A stretch of DNA of 64,000 nt from Panonychus citri. Its lineage: Eukaryota > Arthropoda > Arachnida > Trombidiformes > Tetranychidae. The stretch is from contig NW_026515548.1 of assembly GCF_014898815.1 (NCBI RefSeq), forward strand, positions 540,501 through 604,500, in the 5' to 3' direction. Positions 21,606 to 33,068 of the stretch are shown here, one piece after another. Positions within the stretch are counted from its first letter, which is position 1. Every line of letters starts with the position of its first letter. Below the pieces are notes generated by a model. It was not told the origin of the DNA. It did not search any database and worked only from the letters and a program-made list of their open reading frames with translations. Position numbers and translations under genes: made by a program.

Positions 21606-24600
21606 ATTTTCATTCATAAATTATGAACAATAATTGCAAAGTCTATGATTTATTGAATGAAATCATGCTTATGGAACTTTTCAACGCTTAGCAGAGAATT
21701 CAGAATGTATTCCAAACGATGATCAGTTTACTGTTCCGCTATTTCGATAGTAATTAGATTACTATTAATTAGATTAAGAACCAAAAGTTTATAGGGACCA
21801 TGAGATCTAAAAGTAACAAAATTTGGATCAACCAAACAAATATCAATTGATTCATAATCAGCTGTTAATCGATCAGTATTTGTAACATGATTGAATAAAC
21901 AATAGACCATAACAAAGGTCCGGTCAGTCTCTGGATGGAAAAGATTCTGGTGTTTTCTCAATTAACTCGTATTTTAATGTATATTTAATGGTTCTAAAAA
22001 TCATTGAACATGCAAAATGAATCAATGGTCTTGAAATGTTGCCTTCTCTTGCGGTTAATAATCAAAATTTGCCAATCACCGGATTTGAAGTATTTTGATA
22101 ATTTTGAATTAAATTGAAATGAATTAACACTGAAAACTAACCGATCTTATAATTTTCACTTATTGTGGTGCATTCATTTATTACCTTTTCTCTCCTTTTC
22201 TCTCCTTCTCTTATCCAATATATTTGAATAGTTTCGTGACTAGAATTTAATCATTACTTTTCATCTTTCTCTTGACAGCGGTTTCAGAATCTGGTTCCCC
22301 TCCACGAGATGTTCAAGCAAGAGCTCTAAGCTATACAACGGTTGTAGTAGATTGGGAGAGACCGGAACAGCCCTTAGGACAGATATCAGGATATCGTGTT
22401 TACTTTACATCTAATCCGTCCCTTCCTTTATCTTTATGGGAATATCTCGATGTTGATGATAGTCAATTGACAACAATAAGTGAACTTCAACGTGAAACCA
22501 TTTATACCATTCGTGTCTCTGCGATAACAACATCTCGTGGTGAAGGTCCTCTCTCATCACCAGTTCAAGTCAAAACGAAACAGGGTGTTCCTAACCAACC
22601 TTCTGGTTTACAAGCTGTAGCTTTAGGTCCTCATTCAATCAAATTAACATGGAAGAAAGCACAAAATGTCGGTGAAAATATCCAAAACTATGACATCTAT
22701 TGGAATGACACATTCGAAAACAATGAGGGTAAACAGACCATTCCAGACTCTGACACTTATATCATTGAAAATCTTTATCCTGACACTTTATACTACATTT
22801 GGATTGCGGCTCGATCGAATGCTGGAGATGGGGCAGCAACTCCTCCGATTGCTGTTCGGACTGAGCTATTTGGTAAGATTTTTTTATTTCTCGCAACACA
22901 AATCACTTATATTGACAATTTCTCTTTTCCTAACAATATTCGACTAATTATTACTAATATATTCGTAAAGTTTAGTTATCTTATTTAAACAAAAGGGTTA
23001 TTCAGATTGAGTTTCTTCAAGTTAATACACAGGCTAAATCGATTTTTTTTCTGGGTCAACTTATTTGCTTGCAATGGAATCGCTTCAGATGAATTTAGAT
23101 CAACGGGCTTGCATTTAAATATTTTTTCTTTAGCTTCTATTTGCTTAAACTCAAAATCGCTTCTAACAATTTCAGATGATAAAATCACAATTATTTCACC
23201 ATTGCATTCATGTTTGATGAAATTTATCGTTGATTTCATGTTGAATCAATTTTTGAACTTCTATTTATCTTTAACACCTCAAAAATGACATTTCTCATCA
23301 CAATCATCACACGTATTTATATTTACCATTATCGTCATCACTATATTTATTCAATTATTTTATCTTTATTTCTTATTTGTTTACTAAACGGCACAATCAT
23401 CATCATTATTATCACCTTTCATTATTATTTCATATTCATTTTTTGTTTGCTTATTCATCATAAATTTTTATCTTTTTATTTTATTTTCCGTTGAATTGGT
23501 GTTATTATTATTTCAGGCGCCCCACCACAAGAAGTGCACGGTCAAGTAGTTGATTCCCGTACCCTAAAAATTTCCTGGAAACCACCACCCCCTACCCCTG
23601 AGATGCCCATTGGTAATATAACATATTACAAAGTGATTGTAACCCAAGTCAACGAGGATTCTAGTGATATCAGTGAAAATAATATTGACACCGATGACAA
23701 CAAAAACACCAACTCCGATAAAGTTAACCTTGGTTCCACTAACGAGGATCCATCAAACACCTCAAATCTCAATACAACTTTCAACAGTCCGAATTCAACG
23801 AACTACTCTTATCCCAATGTGACCAATAGCTCAACGGGTAACATTGAGTTTACTACACAAGGACCAGATAATAATTCATTTATTATTGAGAATCTAGAAG
23901 AATGGACTTCCTATTCAATTAAGGTTCTAGCGGGAACTTCCATGGGTGAAGGCCCAGCATCTAAACCTATCATACTACGCACTGAAGAGGCTGGTATGTT
24001 ATATCAAATCGTCAATATCTCTCGTCAATCGATCATAAATCGTATTAACTTTCGAGTTCCAAACTTTCTAACTAAATTCTTCTCTGGTTAAAATATTTGT
24101 CTATTGTCTCTCTTTTAACTGTCTCTTGTTTCTCATTCTTCATCTTCTAAACAAATCATCCAACTAACAAACTCACACTCAACCTATTTAATCAGTGATA
24201 TGGTGATCAACTCATTTGTCTTCGTCATCAAGTATTCGTCCATGTAAAAACTCTTGTTCTCCTTTTGTCTACCTCATCTCTTATGCATTAGTGATAATAT
24301 CTAGTTAATTGTTTACATTTTTCGACATTTATTGTCTCTTCAATCGTTTACAAACTTTAGACTCAGTTAATTAGTTACTATCATTTATAAGAATCATAAT
24401 TCATGATTAACGAAAATTCTCTAATCAATTACTATAAATTATCGTTACCAAAACGAGCAAAACATGAATATTATTACAAACCTTTAAGCTTTAGTCGAAC
24501 TTTTATTTTCGTCATGAATTAACCAATTTCTTAATGGAACACATATCAAATCATTCTTCTCATCGTTTGAATGTCAAGATGCCAAATCGATTTTAAACCT

Positions 24601-27600
24601 TTCTCCCATTTCCGTCAATTAATCTCACTTTCGCCATCATATTTGTCTATTTCTCTAACACCATCTCATAATCAATTTATCGTCTTCCTTTCCATGTACT
24701 CTCCTTGTTGTCCTTGTCTCTCTGCTTGTTTACATTTATAATTTATTTTGCCTGCTTAAAGCATGTTCTCAAAGCTTATACAAATCACTCAGTATGATTA
24801 ATCTAAACACTAACACGATTCATTGTCCATTGTCTAAATTATCCGTCTCTGTTCCAGGTCAATTAACAAAACATCGAATCTAATCATTTCAATTAATGTA
24901 GTTAACTCATAAATGTTTCAAGGCTAATCTAAAATCAAAGGAAATTCAAATAACATCTTATTCGCACATTATTTCATATTGTTGATTAGTGTTGAATGTT
25001 TTGATTTGCTAATATCTTTCTAATCAGTTTCTCAATCATTAAGTGAAATCAGTTTATCTATTATTTACCTCACAAATGATCAACGTAGTTACAACCAAAT
25101 CTATCAATTCAACACCATTCATCAGTGATGATTATAATGATGTGATTCTCCTTAATGATTTTATCTTTCTTTTTGCAGTTAATTTCTTTTTCCCGTTAAA
25201 ATGTCTTCTAATAATTACTTTTTCCTTTTTATTTTCATGTGTTTATTTATAATTAAAGTTCCAGGTGAGCCTAGAGACGTAAAAGCCGTAGCAATTAACA
25301 GCACTGCCATACGTGTTGAATGGAATCCACCTTCCAACATTGATCAACATGGTGTTCGTCGTGGTTATCAAATTTATGTTCATGAAATGAGTTCCGGAAA
25401 CAGAGAAGAATTTCTTAATGATCCAATTAAATTCGATGTTCTTGATCCAAATGCTAAAGAGTTTAATGTGACATCGCTACAACCCGACACTTCATACAAT
25501 ATCCAAGTTGCGGCGATAACTCGTAAAGGCGATGGAACTCGAAGCAAAGCCTATAAAGTTACCACTTTAGGTGGTGTTCCAACCAAACCGGACATTTTAA
25601 TAAGGTTAATGAGTGACGAACCACAAATGACCATTGAGGTTCAATGGACTCGACCAAAGCATACATATGGAGCTTTATTAGGTTATCGATTGAAATATGG
25701 TAGAGCAATCGACACGAATCTAGATGAGATTGAAATTAATCCTCAAGAGCAAAGTAAGATCATCAAAGATTTAGATCGTGGTATCAAATATGTTTTTCGT
25801 CTTGCTGGTAAAAGTAGTATGGGCTGGGGCCAAGAAGCGATAGCTTATATTGAAACTCCTGAAGGAGCTCCTGGAGCTCCACCTCAGAATATTTCTTATC
25901 GGTTACAAACACCAACCACTGTTGTGATAACTTGGGACTCACCTGCACCAGAATACAGAAATGGTCGAATCACCAATTATGGTTTACATTTCCAAAAGCC
26001 TGTCGACAGTTCACCTGAAGAACGATTTACCAATGAAACCCGAATGGTTTTCAGCTCACTTTCTGAAAATGCAGAATACACGTGTAAAATCAGAGCCTTT
26101 ACATCTAAGGGTCCAGGGCCTTGGAGTAATCGTATTCTCATTCACACTCCAGGTGATGTTCCTCCCGCGCCAATTAATGTTCAAGCTATGGCAACAACTG
26201 AAAAGTCAGTTGAAGTTTGGTGGGACCAGATGCCTTTCTTTGCTGATATTTTGGGATACACAGTACTTTATACACAAACTACTGCCGTTGAAGATATTGA
26301 CTTTTGGTACAATAAAACAGTTGTTCTTACCTGGTCAGTTGAGTTGACCGGACTTAAGCCTAATGCAATGTATGCTATTCGAGTAGCTGCTTATACCAGT
26401 GCAGGTTTAGGCCGTCTTTCAGAGTTGATCACAGTTCGAACTACTCCCGTCGATGTTCCCATAAGCCTACGTGCTTATTATGTTACCACGCACACCATGA
26501 GCTTATCATGGAGACAGCCTACAAAATTGAATCCCGTTGGATACAAGATTACATATGAAGCTCACAAAGAGTTTTATGATAGCCTTAGTATGCTCAAAAC
26601 TTTAACAATTCCACCATCAGACATTAGAGTTAATGCCAGTATCACTCAATACACGATTGAAAATCTAATGCCTTTCACGAGTTACCAAGTCAATGTTACC
26701 GCATTACCTGCTGATGGTACTTATCGATCTCCAGCTCGTAAAACTGTTACGACCGCGATGGCAGCTCCTAAGCCTATGGTTAAACCGGATTCAATTAATG
26801 TTTTGAATAACGAAATTAATGTTATACTACCTCAAGCATCCGAAGAATATGGTCCGATCAGTCATTATTTTCTTGTAGTTGTTCCCTCGCAATTCGCTAC
26901 CAAAGATCCAGATTTATATTCTATCGAAGAACTTACAAGTACACCAATGGAAAATTTAGGTCCATATATTGCAGCTAAATTCGCAAGACGAGCGGTTTAT
27001 AATCAATTGCTCTTGGTGATGGAAAAAGTACCTTGGTTATCGAAACAGAAGACTCAAGCCAAATGTTTTTTATAAGATATTTGTTCGAGCAATTGTAGAT
27101 GCTCCTCACAAGGTAAGAGTTGAAAAGAGTTTTGTTATTACCGCTAATTAATTGATCAATAATATTAATTTGATATTTTTTCATCTCCTTTCAGAATCTT
27201 TTCACCAGTAGCCCTTTTTCATTAGCTTTGAGTATAAACGCACCTCTTGAGGCAAGTTACAGGCCAACAATTAAAAAAACAGTTAGTGCGGGACCAAATA
27301 TCGCCCAAATGTCACCAAGTATTGATGGACAAAAATTCCTTGGTATTGTTGCTATTGTAATGATCACAATGATTTTAATTATTATCGTTGTTGTTTTGGT
27401 TTACATCAATCGACGTCGTCAAATGCTCAAGGCTTGTAACATGGATACCACCCTGAAACTTTTAATGAACACTTCCGATCCTCGAGATACTGTTTCTCAT
27501 CCATCAGATCCCGTTGAGATGCGACGTATCACTTATCAAACAGCAGGAATGATCAATCATCCTCCTATACCAATTTCTGAGCTTGCTAATCACATGGAAA

Positions 27601-29697
27601 GACTTAGAGCAGATGAGAATCTCTTGTTCTCCCAAGAATATGAGTCAATTGAACCTGGTCAACAATTTACTTGGGAAAATTCAAACATGGAAATAAACAA
27701 ACCTAAGAATCGTTATGCAAATGTAATTGCATATGATCATAGTCGAGTTGTCCTTCAAACGCTAGATGGTATTCCTGGATCAGATTATGTCAATGCAAAT
27801 TATTGTGATGGTTATCGCAAGCAAAATGCTTACATCGCTACTCAAGGACCTTTGCCTGATACCATTGGAGATTTTTGGAGAATGATTTGGGAACAGAAAA
27901 GTTATTCTATTGTTATGATGACAAAGCTAGAGGAGCGAACGCGAGTCAAGTGTGACCAATACTGGCCATCCAGAGGAACTGAAAATTATGGTGTCATGCA
28001 AGTTACATTAGTTAATGTAGAAGAGCTTGCTTATTATTGTATACGAACATTTACTCTACAAAGATATGGCTACATGGAATCGCGCGAGGTTAAACAATTT
28101 CAGTTTACCGCTTGGCCAGATCATGGAGTTCCTGATCATCCGACACCATTTTTGATGTTCTTGAGACGAATCAAAATAATTAACCCACTTGATGCTGGAC
28201 CAATGATCGTTCATTGTAGCGCTGGTGTTGGTCGAAGTGGTTGTTTCATCGTAATCGATTCAATGTTGGAACGACTCAAGTATGAAAATTCTGTTGATAT
28301 TTATGGAAATGTAACCGTTTTGAGAGCTCAACGTAATTATATGGTTCAAACGGAAGATCAATATATTTTCATTTATGACGCGGTGCTAGAAGCTGTCATT
28401 GCTGGTCACAACGAAATTTCAATTCGAAATCTTTACAACCATGTGCAAATGCTATTACAAGTTGTACCTGGTGACAGTATTACTGGAATGGAACTAGAAT
28501 TCAAGAAAATTGCATCCATGAAAACTCCAGCAAGCAAATTTATCAGTGCCAATCTCCCTTGTAACAAATTTAAAAATCGTTTAATGAATATCTTACCTTA
28601 TGAAAATAATCGGGTATTCCTTCAGCCATTGAGAGCAGTCGAAGGCTCAGATTATATCAATGCAAGTTTCCTCGATGGTTATCGTTACAGGTCGGCTTAT
28701 ATCGCCACCCAAGGACCTATTCCAGAAACGACTGAGGATTTCTGGCGTATGTTGTGGGAACATAATTCCAACATAATTGTGATACTTACTAAGGTTAAAG
28801 AGATGGGCAGAGATAAGTGTCACCATTACTGGCCTTCAGAACGATCTCAAAGATATTTATACTTTGTAGTTGATCCAATTACTGAGTACAATATGCCTCA
28901 GTATATACTACGAGAATTTAAAGTAACTGATGCAAGGGTAAGAGATAAAGAAATATGTAAAAATTACTCAATCTAATTCATTTCTTAATTTGGTCTTTCA
29001 GGATGGACAATCTCGTACGATTCGTCAGTTTCATTTCGTTGAGTGGCCAGAACAAGGGGTACCTAAGTCAGGGGATGGTTTTATAGATTTTATTACTCAA
29101 GTTCATAAAACCAAAGAGCAATTTGGTCAAGAAGGACCGATAACAGTTCATTGCAGGTAAATATTCAATTACATAACTAAAGTTATCATTGTAATCACCA
29201 TCCGAGTAACTCAGCGAGAAATTCAAATCTTAGGAAACGTGATGTTGGTAATATGTTACTATATAGTATGTACACCATTTGATTGCATGTGAAACAGATC
29301 AAATAATCAATATAAAAGCTCAATGATTTGCTATGACTGAGAAAATGTAAACATTGAAAAATTGAGCAGTTCAAATGAGTTAATTAGATGGTGATGGTGA
29401 TTTTGTTTACAAAATAAAAATTGTTTGATTAATCTGGTATTACTACTCTAATTGCTTTGATTTAACTAACTTAATGTTCATCTCTCTAATTCTAGTGCTG
29501 GAGTCGGAAGAACTGGTGTTTTTATAGCTTTAAGCATAGTCTTAGATAGAATACAGAACGAATTAGTCATTGATCTATTCCAGACTGTTCGAACTCTTCG
29601 TACCCAAAGACCAGGAATGGTCCAAACTGAAGATCAATATCAGTTCTGTTATCGTGCCGCTTTGGAATATATCAGCACTTTTGACTATGCAACATGA
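20755..29697 (+). CDS. LAR-type receptor tyrosine phosphatase, Ig domains absent
   Basis: Single-pass receptor phosphatase of the LAR/PTPRD/F/S class, which guides axons and organises synapses. Exons: 20755-20983, 22279-22872, 23517-23993, 25265-27112, 27195-28937, 29002-29156, 29496-29697; all phases match. Order: signal peptide, about eight FN3 repeats, transmembrane helix (27336-27407), then two phosphatase domains. D1 has KNRYANVIAYDHSR, WPDHGVP and HCSAGVGRSGCF (Cys codon 28215-28217). D2 has WPEQGVP and HCSAGVGRTGVF, and the protein ends FDYAT. D2 carries the WPE of an inactive-type domain. The third FN3 has a roughly 70-residue Asn/Ser/Thr-rich insert. LAR proteins normally begin with three Ig domains and another FN3; none is seen here. 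Two one-base losses (27007-27008 and 27023-27027) break the frame. With them allowed for, length is about 1749 residues. Membership is certain; the first exon's assignment is inferred from phase. Confidence 0.9.
20764..20948 (+). repeat. 96-bp in-frame tandem duplication in signal exon
   Basis: A 96-bp unit starting ATTAGATTATTTAACTTATT at 20764 is repeated from 20860, identical over about 89 bp. It adds exactly 32 codons, so the hydrophobic signal segment LFNLLLIAFLGGVEF occurs twice in succession. The inverted-repeat partner at 14.6 kb has only part of a single unit. Confidence 0.93.
21568..21602. repeat. (TC)n microsatellite
   Basis: About 17 uninterrupted TC units within the first intron of the receptor phosphatase gene. 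Confidence 0.95.
21728..21961 (-). CDS. Unrecognised open frame
   Basis: A 77-codon frame reading NLFHPETDRTFVMVYCL then TADYESIDICLVDPNFVTFR. The mixed hydrophilic and hydrophobic composition looks more protein-like than the usual AT-rich shadow frames, and its first part is preserved as protein sequence in the inverted copy at 20342-20394, where the other reading continues differently. No family recognised, no clear start context or splice partners. It could be an exon piece of a displaced gene caught in the rearrangement. Confidence 0.25.
   Translation of the reverse strand: MRKHQNLFHPETDRTFVMVYCLFNHVTNTDRLTADYESIDICLVDPNFVTFRSHGPYKLLVLNLINSNLITIEIAEQ
23994..25264 (+). other. Third intron of receptor phosphatase gene
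   Basis: A 1.27-kb AT-rich intron with a GTATGT donor and TTCCAG acceptor. Nothing else is recognised inside. Confidence 0.7.
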
Positions 29698-29887
29698 TCA
29701 TTTTCGATGTTTTTGTGAAAGAAAAAGTTTAATTAATTTACCTGAGCTTAATCGTCACATAATCAATATGACATACACTGAGCCCAAATCTCGTCATCAA
29801 CATGTATAAATCTCACTAGTCATAATACTTTTATTTGGTGGGTCCGTCGAATGTCAGATCCATTTATCTCATCAAAATGAACACTAA

Positions 29888-30163
29888 ATGACGTTCCATA
29901 TTGGAGAAAGTAAAGGTAAACGTTTATCCAAAGACCTAAGATCTAATTAAATTTCATATTCTAATGCTAAATTTTATTTTATTTCAGTTTCTTTTGTATC
30001 AACTCCTTTCGCATCTCAACATCAAAGACTGTCTTTGCGAGGGTCTGGTCTTAAGCCGGGACTTTTGGGTGATCAGAATAGCCTCCGGGCATACCTAGCG
30101 AAAGAAGTTTGCGTGGTAGTGTGTTTGAAATTGTTGGTGTGCAATTTGATATTAATTATGTGA
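29888..30163 (+). CDS. Small spliced ORF downstream of the phosphatase
   Basis: About 190 nt after the phosphatase stop, an ATG directly after an in-frame stop opens a frame that crosses a 72-nt GT-AG intron (29916-29987) in phase and ends at TGA 30161-30163: exons 29888-29915 and 29988-30163, 67 residues. The peptide contains TPFASQHQRLSLRGSGLKPG and ends in a Cys/Val/Leu-rich hydrophobic tail. No family recognised. The second exon is much less AT-rich than its surroundings. Because no poly(A) signal is seen before it and one lies at 30420, it may simply be a spliced 3' UTR of the phosphatase mRNA. A GTGAGT at 30160 could also act as a further donor. Confidence 0.3.
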
Positions 30164-30194
30164 GTCCGGAGGTTAGCCTGGTGCCCTTATCACC
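30068..30194 (+). other. GC-rich hairpin-forming segment in 3' UTR
   Basis: The ends GGTGAT (30068-30073) and ATCACC (30189-30194), and inner blocks CCTCCGG (30082-30088) and CCGGAGG (30166-30172), are complementary. This would allow a stem with a large loop. It stands out from the AT-rich surroundings. It may be an RNA structure or an old inserted element; it overlaps the small spliced ORF. Confidence 0.4.
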
Positions 30195-30419
30195 CCAACT
30201 ACAATTAAAAGCAAAATTTGATTTTGGATTTGAATTTCTCTCAAATTAATACTTGTAAACTAAACTATTCCCTCAAATCGAAGGCACTTATTTGGACTCA
30301 GATCTTAACTGAACAGATACTTAATTGTAAAAAATTTCTATTTGATGTACACTATTTTCTAATTTTTCCAAAAACTGACAAATTGTAATTGTCAATATTG
30401 AAAATCTTGACAACTTCTC

Positions 30420-30425
30420 AATAAA
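30420..30425 (+). promoter_or_regulatory. Poly(A) signal, receptor phosphatase
   Basis: AATAAA about 720 nt after the phosphatase stop codon, the most plausible end of its 3' UTR. Confidence 0.5.
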
Positions 30426-32386
30426 AAGATTGCGTTTTTAACGATTAGCTTAATGTTTTACACTTGCCGTCTAAACTAAAGTTCTGAGATCACTTATGCT
30501 TCCAATATGTAACAATTAATAGTTAAAATTTTAATTGGAATTTAAGATTTAATCAAATGACTTTGATTAATTGTTATCTTTTAAGCTAATGAATTCGATT
30601 GTCACGTCAATCATTGATTGGGAGTAAGTAGTTATTCCGTTTAACCTAATTATCTGAACTAATGCTAATCAAATTAATCAAAATAAAAGGAAAAACTTTC
30701 TGATAGTTGATTAGAAATTATTAAGAGAAACTAATTGAATATAATCAATGATTACTTTAAATTAACCCAATCAAGAATTGAATGAATGAAAAAAATTGAT
30801 TAAGATTGATTACAAACTCATAAAAGTAATTAACAAATCACTGTGACCATCAATAGTTTTAACTAATACTTGGATAACTTAATTAACCAAATGAACAATC
30901 AAGCTGCTATCAAATTGATTAATTAACTAGAAAAAAAGAAAGTAATAATTAGCATCCAGTTTACTAATGAGATCTATTGATATTATTTTCAAGAATCACA
31001 ATCAAACGTTAAACAATCAGCCAATGATCAAAAAGTATATCGAGTTAATTTAATTTGTCTTAATTAAATTGTGGTAAATTGCTTTAATTGTCCTCGTAAC
31101 AAAAACAAATACAATATTGATAAAGTTGAACATTGGGTTTGTTTTTAATTGACTTATAATTTTGTTAATTGTAGAAATCGTAGTTGGATTAATGAATCAA
31201 TTAAGATTTTACGATTGTTGAAATAATTTCATTAGAAATTTAATCAATTAAACTTTTCGTGATTGACAAAACTTAATTTCAATTAAATTTTGTAACTTGA
31301 ACACGAAATCGTTACTTTTCAACTTCGTTGAAAAGTTATCATTATTATCGTTAATTTGATTTCTTCAACTCAATCAAACTTAAATAATACAAGTAAATTT
31401 GTCTTGGCTGTTTAAGTTTGACTAATTTAAGTGTTGACAATTTAATAGGTTGATGTCTACACGATTCTGTTGATATTTATCATTGTTTATTTTGTTGATT
31501 GATTGTGGCGATTGAATTAATTAACCATTTCGAGTGTAGGTTTGAAAAAATTGACACAATTTGCTAAATATCATTAATTCAATGTGTTGGTCAATAAAAC
31601 TAAGAAATGGTTCTGTCCAGTTCCAACAATCAACAATAGTGTCAGCAATTAACTCAGTCACAACCTCAGAATGAGAAGGATTAAATTTACAATTAAGGGT
31701 TGAATCAAGAGAAATCAATTGTACTCGGAATACAAAAGTGAAATCAAAGTAAATTGAATTTTGTTATTTTTTTGCAAAAACTTTTACGTCTCAAGTAATA
31801 ATATCATGATAGGAATTTGATTGCAAACAATGGGAATGACGATGAAGATACTGAATCATGATCATTGTGAACTTTTGCTAATTGTTTACCTTTTTGTCAA
31901 AAGATAACAAAAACTTTCTTGCAGAGAAGCAAAAAAAAAACACTAACCATGGTGTTTATCATCATGGTGAAACTTGAATGGATTCCTGTTGATGATAATG
32001 ATATGGATGATGATGCAAATCTCAATGTGACTGACAAATGAATTACAATTGTGAATTTATGGTAAACACAAAATGATCGGTTATTAGTTTCTCATTTATT
32101 ATCATCGTTACTTTGAATTTCGAGTCTAAAACGTTTTTGTTGTTATTCTAATGTTGCGGCTTGAGAGAGATGATGATGGAAAACCCGATTCTCAAGCTTC
32201 TCCTTCTCTTCCATCTTCCAGCCTCTCCCTTTCCTCCTCTTGTTCTACCTTTCTTTTCATCATCTTCTCTTTTTTTTCTCACTCTTCTGGTTACTCACTC
32301 GCATCCATTTCTCTCCCTTCTTACCTTTACAAACATAGAACCAGTTTTTAGTTGTAAACTTTTCCTTCGCTTCACTGCGATTAGAG

Positions 32387-32417
<31 letters not shown>

Positions 32418-33068
32418 GATCATCAACATCAAGTCGACTGTTTTTTCATCTTCTTTATCATCTTCTCATTGCTTGTGTTGTTTTCTCTTTCTTTTCTCTC
32501 TTTACCTTCTAAATTCTTTTACGTTTTCCTCTCCTAATCTTTTCTTCTCAGCAAAACAAAACTCTAACCATCTCCTTCCAATATCCTAATATTATCAAGT
32601 TAATTACAATTAAGATTGAATAGTTTACCCGAATGAACGTTAATTATCATCACCATGACAATCATCTTCATCATTCGTAACAATAACATGATCGTTTGAT
32701 TACTAATAAACAACGTAAACCCAAACAATCAATCAAATCAAACATCATCTTCACCAAGTATCTCATCTCATTCATCCAAATCCAACATCTTCAACCACCC
32801 AACGGTTTCTTACCTTTTGTTTTTCACCCTTTCCTGTTAATCATAAACACCTTAATCATCATCATTAGCATCATCATCAACTAATTTTCATCTTCATCTT
32901 CAGTCATGTTAACCACAACTTGCTGGTTCCAAATGTGTATTCCGTTTGCTCAGTAACATCAAATGTGTGTTACTTTTTGTTTATGTTTCTGTGGATTACC
33001 AATTGTTTAATCACCAATCAATTTATTTAATTACTAAAGTTTTCAACTCAAACTAATTGGATATCATC
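30426..33068. other. Intergenic, no gene seen
   Basis: AT-rich spacer. Around 32.16-32.59 kb the + strand is strongly pyrimidine-rich with TC repeats, probably promoter or 5' UTR of the next gene. The long Ser/Leu/Phe-rich frames there are by-products of that composition. Confidence 0.5.
32386..32413. repeat. (TC)n microsatellite
   Basis: About 14 TC units in the pyrimidine-rich region upstream of the Rab-effector-like gene. Confidence 0.9.

Larger units (their letters stand above)
20984..22278 (+). other. First intron of receptor phosphatase gene
   Basis: Begins GTAAGT and ends with a pyrimidine tract and AG at 22277-22278; phase 1 on both sides. It contains the end of the inverted-repeat arm, a TC microsatellite and an open minus-strand frame. 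No Ig-domain or additional FN3 exon is visible in it. Confidence 0.65.

Noticed and set aside
22985..23288. 84- and 93-codon frames on opposite strands within a phosphatase intron
   Set aside because: Both strands are open by chance over the same bases; the flanking exons splice in phase without them and neither frame shows a known family.
32161..32589. 142-codon + frame rich in Ser, Leu and Phe
   Set aside because: Produced by the pyrimidine-rich TC/TTC tract; overlapping frames have the same low complexity.
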